64,000 bases of DNA from Poecilobothrus nobilitatus. Lineage: Eukaryota; Arthropoda; Insecta; Diptera; Dolichopodidae. Position numbers and translations under genes: made by a program. Every line of letters begins with the position of its first letter. Position 1 is the first letter of the stretch. Under the pieces are notes generated by a model. That model was not told the origin of the DNA, made no database searches, and saw only the letters and a program-made list of their open reading frames with translations. Positions 53,504 to 64,000 of this stretch are shown piece by piece. Location of the stretch: NCBI GenBank assembly GCA_947095535.1, contig OX352772.1, forward strand, positions 171,144,613 to 171,208,612. Direction: 5' to 3'.

Positions 53504-53866
53504 TTTTCCAAAAAATTTTGAAAAAATGTGCTTATTAGTTTCACTCTGTCCGTCCGTCTGTTTACAAAACTTCTACACTGTTAAAGATAGAGAAAAAAAA
53601 ATTTTAAACATCGGTAGGTCTCATAAGAAAATTAATTTTGTGAAACAATTTTCTCATGTAGCCCCATCCATTGCCGAACTAGAGCCCCTTAAACCTTGAA
53701 AAAGCCTCATTTTTAAATGCGTATACCTCATGTTGTGCTTAACATTTTTTCAACCTGAAAACGGCATTCGACAGGTACTTTGTTTAGCTTTATTAATTAG
53801 CTAGTGAAAAAGCCCATCACATGATGGGCGCACGTCAAATAAAAAAAATTTGTATTATTTATGTAT
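53504..53866. other. Non-coding sequence of unknown repeat
   Basis: Less AT-rich than its neighbours, with TCACTCTGTCCGTCCGTCTG, a phrase seen in interspersed non-coding repeats, and a short perfect hairpin (GCCCATCA and TGATGGGC with a 2-nt loop, 53812-53829). No coding potential. It lies directly at the insertion point of the Penelope-like element. Confidence 0.4.
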
Positions 53867-54043
53867 TCAAATTTCTTCTATTTAATATTTATATATAATT
53901 TTTTTTTTTTTTTATTATATATAATTAATTAAAACACCTGTTTTTGTTTCACAAATTATTTAATTATATAGTTTAATTATTAAATTATTATATAGTTTAA
54001 TAGTTTTTATTTTTTTTTTCTCAACTAGTTTCGCCCTTTTTAA
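53867..54043. repeat. Penelope-like element pseudo-LTR, 3' side
   Basis: Direct repeat of 56719-56877. Both run from TCAAATTTCTTCTATTTAAT through AAAACACCTGTTTTTGTTTC to CAACTAGTTTCGCCCTTTTT. The ribozyme core begins within its upper end. Confidence 0.85.
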
Positions 54044-54060
54044 AGGCATCATCAGGAAGA
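54020..54060 (-). ncRNA. Hammerhead ribozyme core in the pseudo-LTR
   Basis: Read on the minus strand, CTGATGA (54055-54049) is followed by a short stem (TGCC with GGGC around TTTAAAAA) and then GAAAC (54032-54028), the invariant core of the hammerhead ribozyme. Penelope-like elements are known to carry such motifs in their pseudo-LTRs. Helix III would have to form from ACTAGTT and the AT-rich sequence that follows; the partner and the cleavage site are not clearly visible, so activity is uncertain. Confidence 0.65.
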
Positions 54061-54343
54061 TACTACCTAAAAATATACCTTTCATCATATATACAAATAA
54101 AAGATTTTATTATTTAAAAAAAAAAATATTAAAAAATATTTAAAAAAAAGAAAGGAAAAAAGAAAAACAGTTTAAAATTTAACTAACAAAAAAAAAAAAA
54201 ATAAAATTATTTAAAAAGATTAAGAGCAATATGCAAAAACATAATACAACTACAACAAAATAACAAACTGGCATAAGTGACAAAAATGTAAATTTACATT
54301 TAGCTAAATAAAAATATGTTGTCCAGTAAAAGATTATTATTAC

Positions 54344-56722
54344 TTAAGTCAATTTGGTTATTAAACAAAGTAATATATCATTTTTACATTTATTTATTTG
54401 AAAAATTTCATGTTTATCTAGAACTAAGCCGCCTTTCAATTCTTTTAACAGTCTGACATTGTTTATATCTGTGATATGTCCTGTTGATTTCAGATGTTGA
54501 GCAAGTCCAGATGATGGGTCAGAAAGAGCTATTGATTTAATATGTTCCGCAAATCTAATTTGCAATGACCTTTTTGTTTTTCCTATGTAAATACCATCAC
54601 AATCATTGCATTTAATTCCGTATACTCCACTTTTTGACAAAAAGTTACATGGTTTTTGTAATTTTAATTTATTGTTGACTAATAAGTTATATAATGTGAT
54701 TTTATTGAAGAAGGCAGGTTTTATATCAGCTGTGTTGAGTTGTTTTGATAAACGTTCCGAACAATGTTTTATGTATGAACAATGTCTTATAATTTATTTC
54801 AATTGCGTCATTAACAGGTACTGGGAAAATTTTGTTCATCATCATTTTATTCGACTTTCGTTTTAATAGATTATATATAGTGTGTTTCTTATAACCGTTG
54901 TTAATAGCGATATTAATAATGCTATTTAGTTCTTTTTTGAAATTATCACCAGTTAATGGTACAGATAACATACGGTGTAATAAACAATGGAAAGATGCCA
55001 TTTTTATTGATCATGGATGATTTGAAGAAGCAGGGATAATAGCATCTGAAAATGTTTCCTTTCGATATATGTTGAAATCAAATTTGTTATTAATTATTTT
55101 TAAGTCTAGAAAATTCAGCTTAACTCCACCATATTCTAAAGTGAACTTGATGTTGTTATCCAAAATATTTAAACATTTTTCCAAAAAAATAGTAACTTCT
55201 CTTTCTGTACCAGTCCATATACAGAATATATCATCTACATATCGAAACCAGGTTAAAATATTCTTCAAGAGATGGTGTTTGGAATCAAATAAAGTTGTTT
55301 CAAAGTTATCCATAAAAATTATCAGCGGCTAGAGGGGACAAACTTGATCCCATAGCTAAACCATTTGTTTGAGAATAAAACTTGTTATTAAATTCAAAAT
55401 AATTCTGGTCTATGCAAATGTTAATTAAATTTTGTAATTCGACTGCTTTGTCTAGATCTCTAAATTTATTTGTTATTTTGTCATAAAATATCTTCTTCAG
55501 TTTAGCGGTAGGAACAGAAGTAAACAAACTTGAGACATCAAATGAAATCAGTTTAGCATTATTAGGTAATTTAATATTTTTCAATTTATTAATTAATTCT
55601 GTGGAATTTTTTATAGAGTATTTGTCTTTGAAATTAAGCAAATCAGGTAAAGTAAAACTTAAATAACTGGCCAGAAGCAACAGAACGTAATGGCACACCT
55701 AACTTATGTATTTTCGGTAAACCATATAGTATGGTCGCTGAAGATTTGTTAGCTTTTAATTTTATCTTATGTATTTTGTCAATTATTTGATTCGATTTAC
55801 TTATTATTAGATTGATTTCCTTTTCATATCTAAAAGTTGGGTCAGCTGGTAACTCTGATGCGCTCTTTTTTGTCCACTACTACAATTGTATTGCCTTTGT
55901 CTGCTTTGCAGAGAATTAAGTGTTCATTTTTTAATTTAGTTTTGATTGTGTTGATACTTTTGTAAATTGATTGATATTAGTATTATTCGGATGGTCATTG
56001 TTGTTGCATTTAGCTATCTGTTTGTAAGTATTTTTAATAATTTGAGCAGTTTTACATTCAATGTTATTGTCTGAGATGGCAGCATCTGTATAAAAGGCTT
56101 AGTCTATTAGTTCACTCTTGTTAATTTTATATGGTGGTGGAGCGTATTTTAAACCGTTGTTTAGTACACATAATTCCCTCTCAGAGAAGATAGTATTGGT
56201 TGTATTGACTATTCTGGAGTGAAATGTTTTATTGTGGTTATTATTAAAATATTTAGCAGGGTTTTTTAGTAGTATTAATTTATTAATCTTTTTTGTTTGT
56301 GTTTTAAATTGGATATAAGAAAGTACTCTAGCTTTTTCATGTGCATGATTTAGTATTTCATCTAGTTCTATTGCGTGGAGATGGTAGGAAAGTTCAGAAT
56401 GCAAAATTTTTAAATGAATGCCCAAATTATCTCTAATATGATATTGTTTTTTCATTTCGCTTTTTAACCAATTTAATTTCGCATTAAATACAATGTTTTT
56501 AACTGGTCTAGAAGTGTTTTTACTATTAAAATGAATATATTTAGGAAAAATCTTATTTAAAATACATTGTTTATTGAACCAAATATGATTGCAAGTATAT
56601 TTAAATTTGATGAGTAATCTTCTATAGTACACAATAATCCTGTGTATTTCTAAATTTAATAAAAAATCAATTGATTTTTTTGTAGGCACTTGGTGAAACA
56701 TATTTGTTAAATAATTAATCAA
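54344..56722 (-). pseudogene. Penelope-like RT with GIY-YIG endonuclease
   Basis: Frames from the N-terminus: 56722-56099 (helical N-terminal region), broken text at 56090-55700 with ADKGNTIVVV-like and ATILYGLPKIHKLGVPLR, 55698-55306 with KLISFDVSSLFTSVPTAKL and NGLAMGSSLSPLAA, 55313-55011 with the active site WFRYVDDIFCIW and LNFLDLKI, 55001-54726, and 54640-54344 with the endonuclease GVYGIKCNDCDGIYIGKTKR and RFAEHI. RT motif order and the C-terminal GIY-YIG domain identify the Penelope/Neptune/Poseidon group. About five stops or shifts. The FDVSSLFTSVP and YVDD catalytic Asp residues are present. The start is not certain; the first frame opens at 56722. Confidence 0.9.
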
Positions 56723-56877
56723 ATTTCTTCTATTTAATATTTATATATAATTTTTTTTTTTTTTATTATATATAATTAATTAAAACACCTGTTTTTGTTT
56801 CACAAATTATTTAATAGTTTATTTTTTTATATATATATATATATATTTTTTTTCTCAACTAGTTTCGCCCTTTTTAA
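56719..56877. repeat. Penelope-like element pseudo-LTR, 5' side
   Basis: Direct repeat of 53867-54043, ending at CCCTTTTTAA. The sequence beyond (GTATTTTTTCG) differs from the left copy's AGGCATCATCAG, so this copy has the GAAAC half but not the CTGATGA half of the hammerhead core. Confidence 0.85.
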
Positions 56878-57139
56878 GTATTTTTTCGTATTTTTTAAAT
56901 GCTGTATGATATTGCTAATCCGGACCCAATCATTTTCCAAGTTTCAAATCATTGGGCCGAATTTTCATTACTAAAGATTTCTAGATAATTTTCTTACAAA
57001 AATTTTATAAAAAGAATCAAATTTTTATTAAAAAATTTTTATTGATTTTTTTTATATCAATGTATATATGTATATCAATATACGAATATATGATACTTTT
57101 TTCATTCAAAAATATTTCTTTATACATATTAAAAATTTT

Positions 57140-57480
57140 CTATGTATAATTGAAGGAATTCTCTATGTAGGAACTCTTCTATGTAATATTTGATCTGAAT
57201 CTGAAGGAATTCTTCTAGGTAATATTGAAGGAATTCTCTTTGTTAATAAAAGTAAATGTCAACCAATAGTACCAATATTATGAAATTTTCTTTTCTGACT
57301 CTTCCCTTTTTTATTTTTTTAAACAAAACAAAATATGTATTAACAATTTTTTTCTCTTTGCTGATTAAAACAAATGTCAACCAATATTCAATGTTATGAA
57401 ATTTATGAATTACAATTATGATCATTCTCTTTTTTTTTTTTAAACAAAACAAAATAATAACAATGTTTTTCTCTTTGTTC
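57140..57480. repeat. Short tandem repeats
   Basis: Around 57145-57240 the phrase GAAGGAATTCTCTATGTA / GAAGGAATTCTTCTAGGTAA is repeated three times. Next, a unit of about 120 bp beginning AATGTCAACCAATA occurs at 57255 and 57371, each with TTTTTAAACAAAACAAAATA and AACAATTTTTTTCTCTTTG. No gene; the region from 56878 to 57140 is plain AT-rich DNA. Confidence 0.65.
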
Positions 57481-57557
57481 TTTGCAAAAAAAAATCGGTC
57501 ACATGCTGGGAGTGGCTTATCTTCTTAGATAACTTTGATTGAAACACATATTCAAAT

Positions 57558-58543
57558 CAGGGTTGCCACTCAGAAAAAAATTTGTTTACCAAATTTGTTT
57601 TGAAAAGTTACCAAATTGATAAAAAAAGTTACCAAAATATGCTGGGTATTTAAAAACAATGGTTTTGCCTGATATTAAAATTTTTTAAGTATATAAAAAC
57701 TAAAAAAAAATTACAAATTCTAAAGGAACAAAAAATGTTAAAACTTAAACTATTTATCAACAAACAGTATTTGAAGGAATATAAAATTATTATTAATTAT
57801 TTGAGTATTTGTCAAAGAACATAAAATTTTTAAAGTTAAATATGTAAAACCTTTTCAACGCATAAAATTATATTTATATATTATATTTATAACTTAAACT
57901 AAAATTAATTTTTGGCAGACCAAACTCTATGAGCCGCTTTATTTCCTTTATCCAGTCCCTTAGCCACTTTTGTTCTTCTCTTTTAGCTATGATAATTTCT
58001 CTGCCCACTGCATCTGGAATTTCCTGTAGTATTTTTCACGTTCACTACTTGCTGAACTGAACTTAATTCTTCATAATCAAATTCATCTATTTTTCCTTGC
58101 AAATACCGTAGTAGATCCATTATCTTGTTCACCTTGCGAGTGATATTCATTCACATCTACAAGTCGAGTTTTTTCTTCACAAGATATTTTTAGGAAGTAT
58201 GTAGTTTATTATGAATTATGTTTATTAAATTATTTTAGCAAATTTGTAATTTACTTTTCCATTTTAAGCAAACGTAAAAAAATTAGATTTTTAATAAAAT
58301 TAAAAATTGTTGACATTTAGTTAAGGTTTTGTAATGACGTAAAAGTTGTGTAATTATATGGTGCCTACACAATATTTTAACTTATAGTTCAATATTTTAA
58401 AAAATGGAGATTTTTTTCAAAATTGATCCCTGATTTAAATTTTTCTCATTCTTCAAATTATTTCAAAAAATTACCAAATTACCAAAAAAAATTATGAATA
58501 AAATTACCAAATTTGGTAGAAAATTACCAAAGTGGCAATCCTG
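57558..58543. mobile_element. hAT-like non-autonomous DNA transposon
   Basis: The left end CAGGGTTGCCACT and right end AGTGGCAATCCTG are inverted, and the similarity extends inwards through repeated TTACCAAATT motifs. CAGGG-type ends and flanking 8-mers ATTCAAAT (57550-57557) and ATGAAAAT (58544-58551), 6 of 8 identical, are typical of hAT elements. The interior (57900-58190) has less AT-rich DNA without a long frame; the minus strand shows a short charged text but no transposase motif. Probably a deletion derivative or MITE-like copy. Confidence 0.6.
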
Positions 58544-58551
58544 ATGAAAAT

Positions 58552-59257
58552 GCGTGTATTACGATTTACGTTTGCCAGCGTTTGAATATTTTTTGCCTGT
58601 TTTTCTCTTTTGTAATTACAATACATAGTATGTACAATATGAATTTCTCATTTCACTATTAAACAATTCCGATTTTGTTAATTCTATAATATATATGTAT
58701 GTATGTATATTAACATGCAGTTAAATAATGGTTAATAATTACCAAAGTATATCTATTGGTAATAAGTATAATTAAACCAAACTCTTCATTTACGTAAACC
58801 AAATGCAATTATTTACATATACTAAATCAAAAAAAAGCTAGATAAAAGAGATGTAAAGTCACGTGGTTATTGCAATTGCAACCACTTGTAATTTGTAATA
58901 GATACATGTATACCAAAGATCATATAACCTATATGGTTATGGGGATGTATAAATGCAATGTAAATGAAAAAAACACAAATTTCAACTTTTCTTGAATGGA
59001 TATACTGTATCCTTGTGTAGATATTTATTTATGTACGATTGAGTGTGTATACTTCTTTAGATATCTATTTATATATGGTTGGGGGTGTATACTTGCGTAG
59101 GTTTAAGGAAAAATTTTTTTTCTAAGTTTTGTAAACAAATATGACGTCTATTATGTATGTATATTTTGTGTACATAATATATTTTATCTTCAGAAAGAAA
59201 TATTAAGTAATTGTATGTGTATATTGTGTATACATTGCGGTTGTTTAAATTGTGTAT
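58552..59257. repeat. AT-rich stretch with a short tandem repeat
   Basis: No gene. At 59010-59105 a unit of about 49 bp (TAGATATTTATTTATGTACG ... GTGTATACTT) is present twice, and related GTGTATATT phrases recur to 59255. The rest is simple AT-rich DNA up to the T-run that is the tail of LINE-C copy 1. Confidence 0.5.
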
Positions 59258-62200
59258 ATTTTTTTTTTTTTTTACGAGGGTTGGTGGAAAACTCGAAAGT
59301 CACCAAGAGGAACTGCACGTGCTTCCTCATGGTAGTGTTGGACTTTAACCAACCAAAACCACCCCCCTTTTTAAACCAAACTTTAGGATGAAACCTTTAA
59401 TACGAATGTACAGGTTGGTTTTGGGGATAGGGATGTGGGAAGGATAATTGGGAAAATTGGAATTGGGAAATTTGGATTATGGGGGATAGGTAGGAAAATT
59501 TTGAGGGACATTTTGAAGAAAGATGTTGATGTTCTTCTTAAACTTAAGTAAATCGTACACATAAGAATTACCCACTTTAGGGAACACATGCGATGGTATA
59601 TGGTTCCACAGGCGGGACGTGTGCATGACAAACGAATTTCCATAAGCTGTATTTCGCCATCTTGAAATCTCTTCATGGTAGGGATGAGCTTCTGCTGCCC
59701 GCCTTGTTTCTCGCTGGAAAACTTTGAGCGGAGGCATTAACTGTTTTAATTCATTCGAGCAGGTGTTAATCCCTACGAGATATCTATAAAACAAGGTTAG
59801 TGACCCAACTGTGCGACGATGACTGAGTGAAGTGAGCATTGAAGTTACACTGGGGTCGTTGATAAGACGAATAGCTCTGTTTTGCACATTATCTAGGTAA
59901 CCCAGCGCTGTTTGAGGGCCTGCAGCCCAAATGTGTGCATTATACTCCATTTTCGGATGAATGTACGTTTTATAGATATTGAGAAGGTCAGATGCAGAAA
60001 AGTAAGTTTTGCAGCGATACAAAAAACCCACACATTTAGCTGCATCCTTAGCTATACCAAAAATGTGATTTGACCAAGTCAATTTTTGGATTAACTCGAT
60101 ACCCAACATGTTTAAATCTGTTGAATGCTGCAAAACCTCTCCCTGGAATAATAGGTTAGGAATAGTAGTGGCAATTTTTCGCGAGATCAGACAGCATTGG
60201 GTTCTTTTCATGTTGAAATCAATTCTGTTGACTTCACCCCATTTTTGAATTTTGGCTAAATCATTATTTAGCTCACTAATAGTGAAATTTTTTGCTGTTG
60301 TATTAATGTGGTGATTAGTGTTACAGCGGCTATGAAATTCATAGGAAGCTACAAGGGTGCTGTCGTCCGCGAAACTATGGATCGGATTGGAGGTTAAAGA
60401 AAGTAGGTCATTAATAAATATTAAGAAAAGAGTGGGGGATAAAACTGATCCTTGAGGGACACCAGCATTTATTTTGAATTTGTCAGATGAATATCCATCG
60501 ACCAGTACACGAATCGTACGATTCGAAAGGAAATCTCCAATCCATTTTAGAAAGACCCTGCCTAGACCTATTGCTTTGCATTTTGCCAATAGAGCATCGT
60601 GCCAAACTCGATCGAATGCCTTAGAAATATCAAGAGCCACAACATCAGATTCACCAGATTGATGAAGGCTAATGCTTAGCTTCTCACAAAGGTAAGTCAT
60701 GAGATCACGGGTTGAACGACGGGCTCTGAACCCGTATTGACGATCATGAAGCAGACCTTTGTGATCCAGGTATTTCAGAAGCTTTTGGTTCACAATTTTC
60801 TCCATTACTTTGGAGAGGACCGAAGTTATAGCAATAGGGCGGTAGTTGGAGGAATCGCTTTTATTACCTTTTTTGGGAATTGGGAAAACATGTGCAACCT
60901 TCCATTGGGTAGGATGAATACCCGAAGTGAAGGAGAGGTAGAAATGGTTGCGCAGAGGTTTTGAAATACTGGAGTAGGTATTTTTAAGCACCATGGTGGT
61001 TATATCATCTGGACCGGCTGCCTTATTTGTATCAAGATTTTTCAAGATTTTCATCACCGCCCGCGTCCTAAAGTAAATTTTTCCAAAGGAGCAGCCAACT
61101 CGGGGAACAGGAGGTGGCATCTGAGCTGACTGTGGCAGTGTCGAATTAGAAGCGAACTGCTTGCCAAATAAGTTCGCTTTCTCTCTAGAATCTGATACTG
61201 TTTTGCTATTATTATCAACAAGTGGTGAAAAAGAAGACCCTCTAACGTCTTCCTTTAGAGTTTTGGCAAATGACCAAAAAGATTTGCTATTCTTTGGCAT
61301 GTGGATGATTTTACGTTCCAACCTTTTTGAACAAGAATTTTTGCTTGTTGATAACTCTCTTGCATCGGTTTCTCACCACTATATAGTTGGCCCTGAGAGC
61401 CTCCGATCTATTGTTTTGATACAGTTTAAAAGCCTCCTCTTTTCTAAAAATGGCTTCTTTGCAAATGCGACTAAACCAAGATTTGGGCCTCCTCTTAACA
61501 GATTTCATGGAATGAGGAATGAATAACCTCATTCCAAGTAAAATAGTTTCACTAATCGCATTTGCAGCAAAGTTAACATTCTTATTACGGAAGCAGAATG
61601 ACAAATCAAATGTTTTAAAAAAGTTGTTAAGACCCTCCCAGTCAGCATGGCTGTAGCGCCAAACTAATTTTTTGGGAGGGGACCTCTGATTGAGGATTGG
61701 GCTTACCCGGAAACTTGTCTTAACCAAACAATGATCGGAATTACCCAGGGGGCAACCAACTAAAACCACATATTTTTCAGGGTGTGAGGTGAGAAACAGA
61801 TCCAAGAGGTGACCTTCTTGATTAGCACGGTCCGGGATCCTAGTGGGATTTTTAACAAGTTTAGAAAGGTGGAACAGTGTGGAGAATTGTTCAACTTATT
61901 TCCTAATTGAGTTTTGACTCGGGGAGATGTTGCTCGAAAAATGAAGCCAGTCCCTGTTATGAATGTTGAAATCTCCCGCCAGAACAATTTCAGATTCTGG
62001 AGATGCGTCCAAAATTTCATTGATCTGGTTCGATAGATTTTCAATTTCCATAGCAGTTTCTTGTTCATTTAAGTTGGGTGATCTGTATAGAAAACAGAAA
62101 TGTATGACATGCTTTCCAACGAGAATTTTTACCCAAATGTAGTGGAAGTTTGGGCTAGAACATTTATATTTTGGAAGTGTGTTGAAAGCAATGTTATTTT

Positions 62201-62292
62201 TTATATAGATAGCGATACCCTCTTTTGGGTACGAAGTGTGAAATAAGTGAGTAGCCGGTAACATTAAAGTTACCATTGTGATTACTGACTTG
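59258..62292 (-). mobile_element. LINE-C copy 1, best copy (CR1/Jockey group)
   Basis: Minus-strand element from a poly(A) tail (T-run 59258-59272) to the N-terminal part of the endonuclease near 62280. Closely related to 23145-25188 and, more distantly, to the fragment in polB at 9329-10329. It is continuous with the repeat block at 62293-62990. The N-terminus of the endonuclease is missing or lies in that block in degraded form. Confidence 0.9.
59477..62276 (-). pseudogene. LINE-C ORF2: endonuclease and reverse transcriptase
   Basis: The endonuclease is split over frames 62276-61896 (GIAIYIKNNIAFN, HFCFLYRSPN, IVLAGDFNIHNRDWL) and 61805-61311 (DLFLTSHPEKY, GNSDHCLVKTSF with the catalytic His). 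The RT is in one uninterrupted frame of 614 codons, 61321-59477: NKAAGPDDITTMVLK, NYRPIAITSVLSKVMEKIV, DRQYGFRARRSTRDLMTYLC, ALDISKAFDRVWHDALL, INAGVPQGSVLSPTLFLIFI and HSFADDSTLVASY, then IYKTYIHPKMEYNAHIWAAG and the C-terminal PQNFPTYPP. All RT motifs are intact. Only two frameshifts (near 61900 and 61315) and the missing N-terminus prevent a full ORF, making this the youngest-looking LINE in the window. Confidence 0.9.
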
Positions 62293-62990
62293 TGGCTAAA
62301 ATTGCTGGTTTAATTGAACTAAGATGGCACTCGACGGTATGAAAATTCGTTTGCAACCCGCGTATATTACAGAAATTAATATTAAAATTGGTAATTTTGT
62401 TGGAAAACAATTAATGCAAAACAAAAAAGCAATAAAAAAAACTAGAATAACGTTAAAATTTAAATTTAATTTAAAATTATAATCAAAATCGGAATTAAAA
62501 TAGAATCAAATTGTAATTAAAACCAAGATTAACCAAAATCAAAATCTGAATTAAAATAAATTAAAGTATGTAATTTAAGATTACAGTAAAAATTGAAATG
62601 AACAAAAATTAAAATTTAATCAAAATTAAAATCGAAATCAAAAGTAAAAGTGTACGATTTAAATAACCCGATCTTGACAACACTTTAAAATAAATTATTA
62701 ACAATATCAATACCTTGATATCGTACTAATAATTTTAATATTTTAATATTTTGCTTTGAGCGAGCAAACGGTTTTTAATATACACTTTTAAGTGACCTTA
62801 TTGAACGCAGGTACAACCAAAAACTCACTAAAAGCAAAACTTACCACCAGAAACTAATAAATTAAATTACGGTAATACTATGGTGGTATTAAAAAAAATT
62901 GAGCGAATTGAGAATGAAAGAAGAACTCCAGTATCCTTCATACGGGTGGGAGGGAGATAGATATAAAATTGTTTTGTTTACGACAAACTG
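62293..62990. repeat. Repeat block shared with 27341-28029 (direct)
   Basis: Same sequence and orientation as 27341-28029, running from GGCTAAAATTGCTGGTTTAAT to GGGTGGGAGGGAGATAGATA. It adjoins LINE-C here without interruption, while at the other site a piggyBac lies between. It contains degenerate AAAATCAAAATTAAA runs. From 62991 to 63161 is AT-rich DNA without a gene. Confidence 0.8.
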
Positions 62991-63161
62991 ATTTTAAGAT
63001 GAAATAAGAAATAAAAAATTAATGTAAATTAAAGTAAACAAAACCAACCGAGCGCGTTTAATTAGAAGTTATAATTGTAAAACTAAAAATTATTCGAATT
63101 TAATAAATAGATATGTAGTTCAAAAAATTAAAATCAAAAATAAACAAGGTAGAATGTAAAC

Positions 63162-64000
63162 CAACGGTTTTTAAAAGCGCACATTTCCAAAACTCAATAC
63201 AAACTGTTTAGAAGTGTGACTTACACAAAAATTTGAAAATTTCATGTAATAAGAAAAAACTTGAAAATAGGACATTTTTGAGATTTTGAGGGGCCGTAAG
63301 TCCGGAATCCTATATAACTAAGAAAAGCTGTTAACACACGTAAAAATATATTATTGAAGCTTTAATTTTCATGTCTTGCCGAAGAAAAATTTTTACAGGT
63401 GCCTAAGTTACAGGTGTCTAAAAACAGCAAATTTTCAATTTTTCAGGCGTAATAACTCTTAAAGCGGGGGCGTTACCAAAAATTTTCTGAGGAAACTTAT
63501 ACTAGTTCTAAAAGTTCTTTCTTGTCTCAAAATTTCAGGTTCCTATCTAAAGGGGTGCCGGAGTTATGAAAAAAGAAATTTCATGCAAAATGTGGTTTTC
63601 ACATAACGGTAAATTTAAAACGTAAATTACAAAATATTACATAATTTTGATATTGTTTTATATAGATAATAAAATTTTTGATCTTCCACCGGTTTTAGAT
63701 TGCAAAACTATTACGCAGAGCCCGAGATATATACATCTGAAAATGGGGCTTTTTTACAATTTTGAAGAGCTGCAACTTTGGAACCCTTTACAACTAAAAT
63801 AAACCTTTCACACACGTAAAAATATATTATTGTAGCTTTAATTTTTACGTCTTGCAGAAGTAAAATGTGTGCAGGTTCCTAAGTTACAGGTGTTTAAAAA
63901 TAGCAAATTTTCAATTTTTAAGCCCTAATAGCTCATAAACAGGGGGTGGTCCGAAAAAATTTTCTGAGCAAACTTATACTGATTCTAAAAGTTCTTTCTT
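63162..64000. repeat. Right arm of the long-range inverted repeat, tandem
   Basis: The inverse complement of 1-632 starts at AACCAACGGTTTTTAAAAGC. Within the arm a unit of 476 bp is visible: ACACACGTAAAAATATATTA occurs at about 63335 and 63811, followed by AATTTTCATGTCTTGC-like and CAGGTGCCTAAGTTACAGGTG-like text in both. The second unit runs off the end of the window, so the array continues. The left arm has the same structure with a shorter period. Confidence 0.75.

Larger units (their letters stand above)
53867..56877 (-). mobile_element. Penelope-like retroelement with direct terminal repeats
   Basis: A single gene on the minus strand with Penelope-type RT and a C-terminal GIY-YIG endonuclease, flanked by direct repeats (53867-54043 and 56719-56877) of about 160-180 bp, the pseudo-LTRs typical of these elements. 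The repeats differ mainly in the length of simple AT stretches. The left repeat contains a hammerhead ribozyme core on the coding strand. Confidence 0.9.

Noticed and set aside
53812..53829. Short perfect hairpin as a regulatory site or attachment site
   Set aside because: Eight-bp arms in a non-coding repeat, without partner or context; too little to support a function.
60474..61526. Several plus-strand frames (about 60-120 codons)
   Set aside because: All are antisense to the long LINE-C RT frame and carry no motif of their own.

Overview
This is a stretch of AT-rich arthropod (most probably insect) nuclear DNA. I see no conventional host gene. Nearly everything recognisable is a transposable element: a virus-like Polinton/Maverick, Ty3/gypsy and BEL/Pao LTR elements, four families of LINE, a Penelope-like element, a piggyBac, two Tc1/mariner copies of a type common in insect genomes, a hAT-like non-autonomous element and a tRNA-derived SINE. 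Small GT-AG introns inside element genes, poly(A) tails and box A/B promoter motifs fit a eukaryote. Almost every coding region carries stops or frameshifts, so this is an old, layered transposon graveyard.

Layout. 1-632 is one arm of an inverted repeat whose other arm lies at 63162-64000. 1751-5770 is a decayed gypsy element (minus). 6070-7375 is a BEL/Pao fragment (plus) split by a SINE. 7432-23044 is a structurally complete Polinton of about 15.6 kb, with terminal inverted repeats starting AGTAGG and a 6-bp target duplication (GAGATA/GAGATT). 23145-28029 is a LINE-C copy (minus) broken by a piggyBac (25189-27234), followed by a repeat block that recurs beside the second LINE-C copy at 59258-62990. 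28918-33450 is LINE-A copy 1 (plus), tail to tail with LINE-A copy 2 (minus, 33451-35395 plus 40078-40505). Copy 2 is interrupted by a less AT-rich, RNase H-bearing LINE-D (35396-40077). 40506-44275 is LINE-B. 44385-53503 holds a piggyBac relic, two mariners, LINE-A copy 3 and a second gypsy element split by these insertions. 53867-56877 is a Penelope-like element with flanking direct repeats and a hammerhead ribozyme core. 57558-58543 is a hAT-like MITE.

The Polinton is the richest system. Its plus strand has a protein-primed type B DNA polymerase (itself hit by a LINE fragment), a small OB-fold-like protein and an RVE integrase with a chromodomain. Its minus strand carries the virion module: packaging ATPase, a small basic hydrophobic protein, minor capsid (penton) protein, a basic pX-like protein, major capsid protein and an adenain-type protease, with several small unassigned proteins between them. 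The gene set implies self-synthesis of DNA, integration, packaging and maturation; the stops in most genes imply this copy is dead. Family assignments come from recognising motifs by eye, without database searches.
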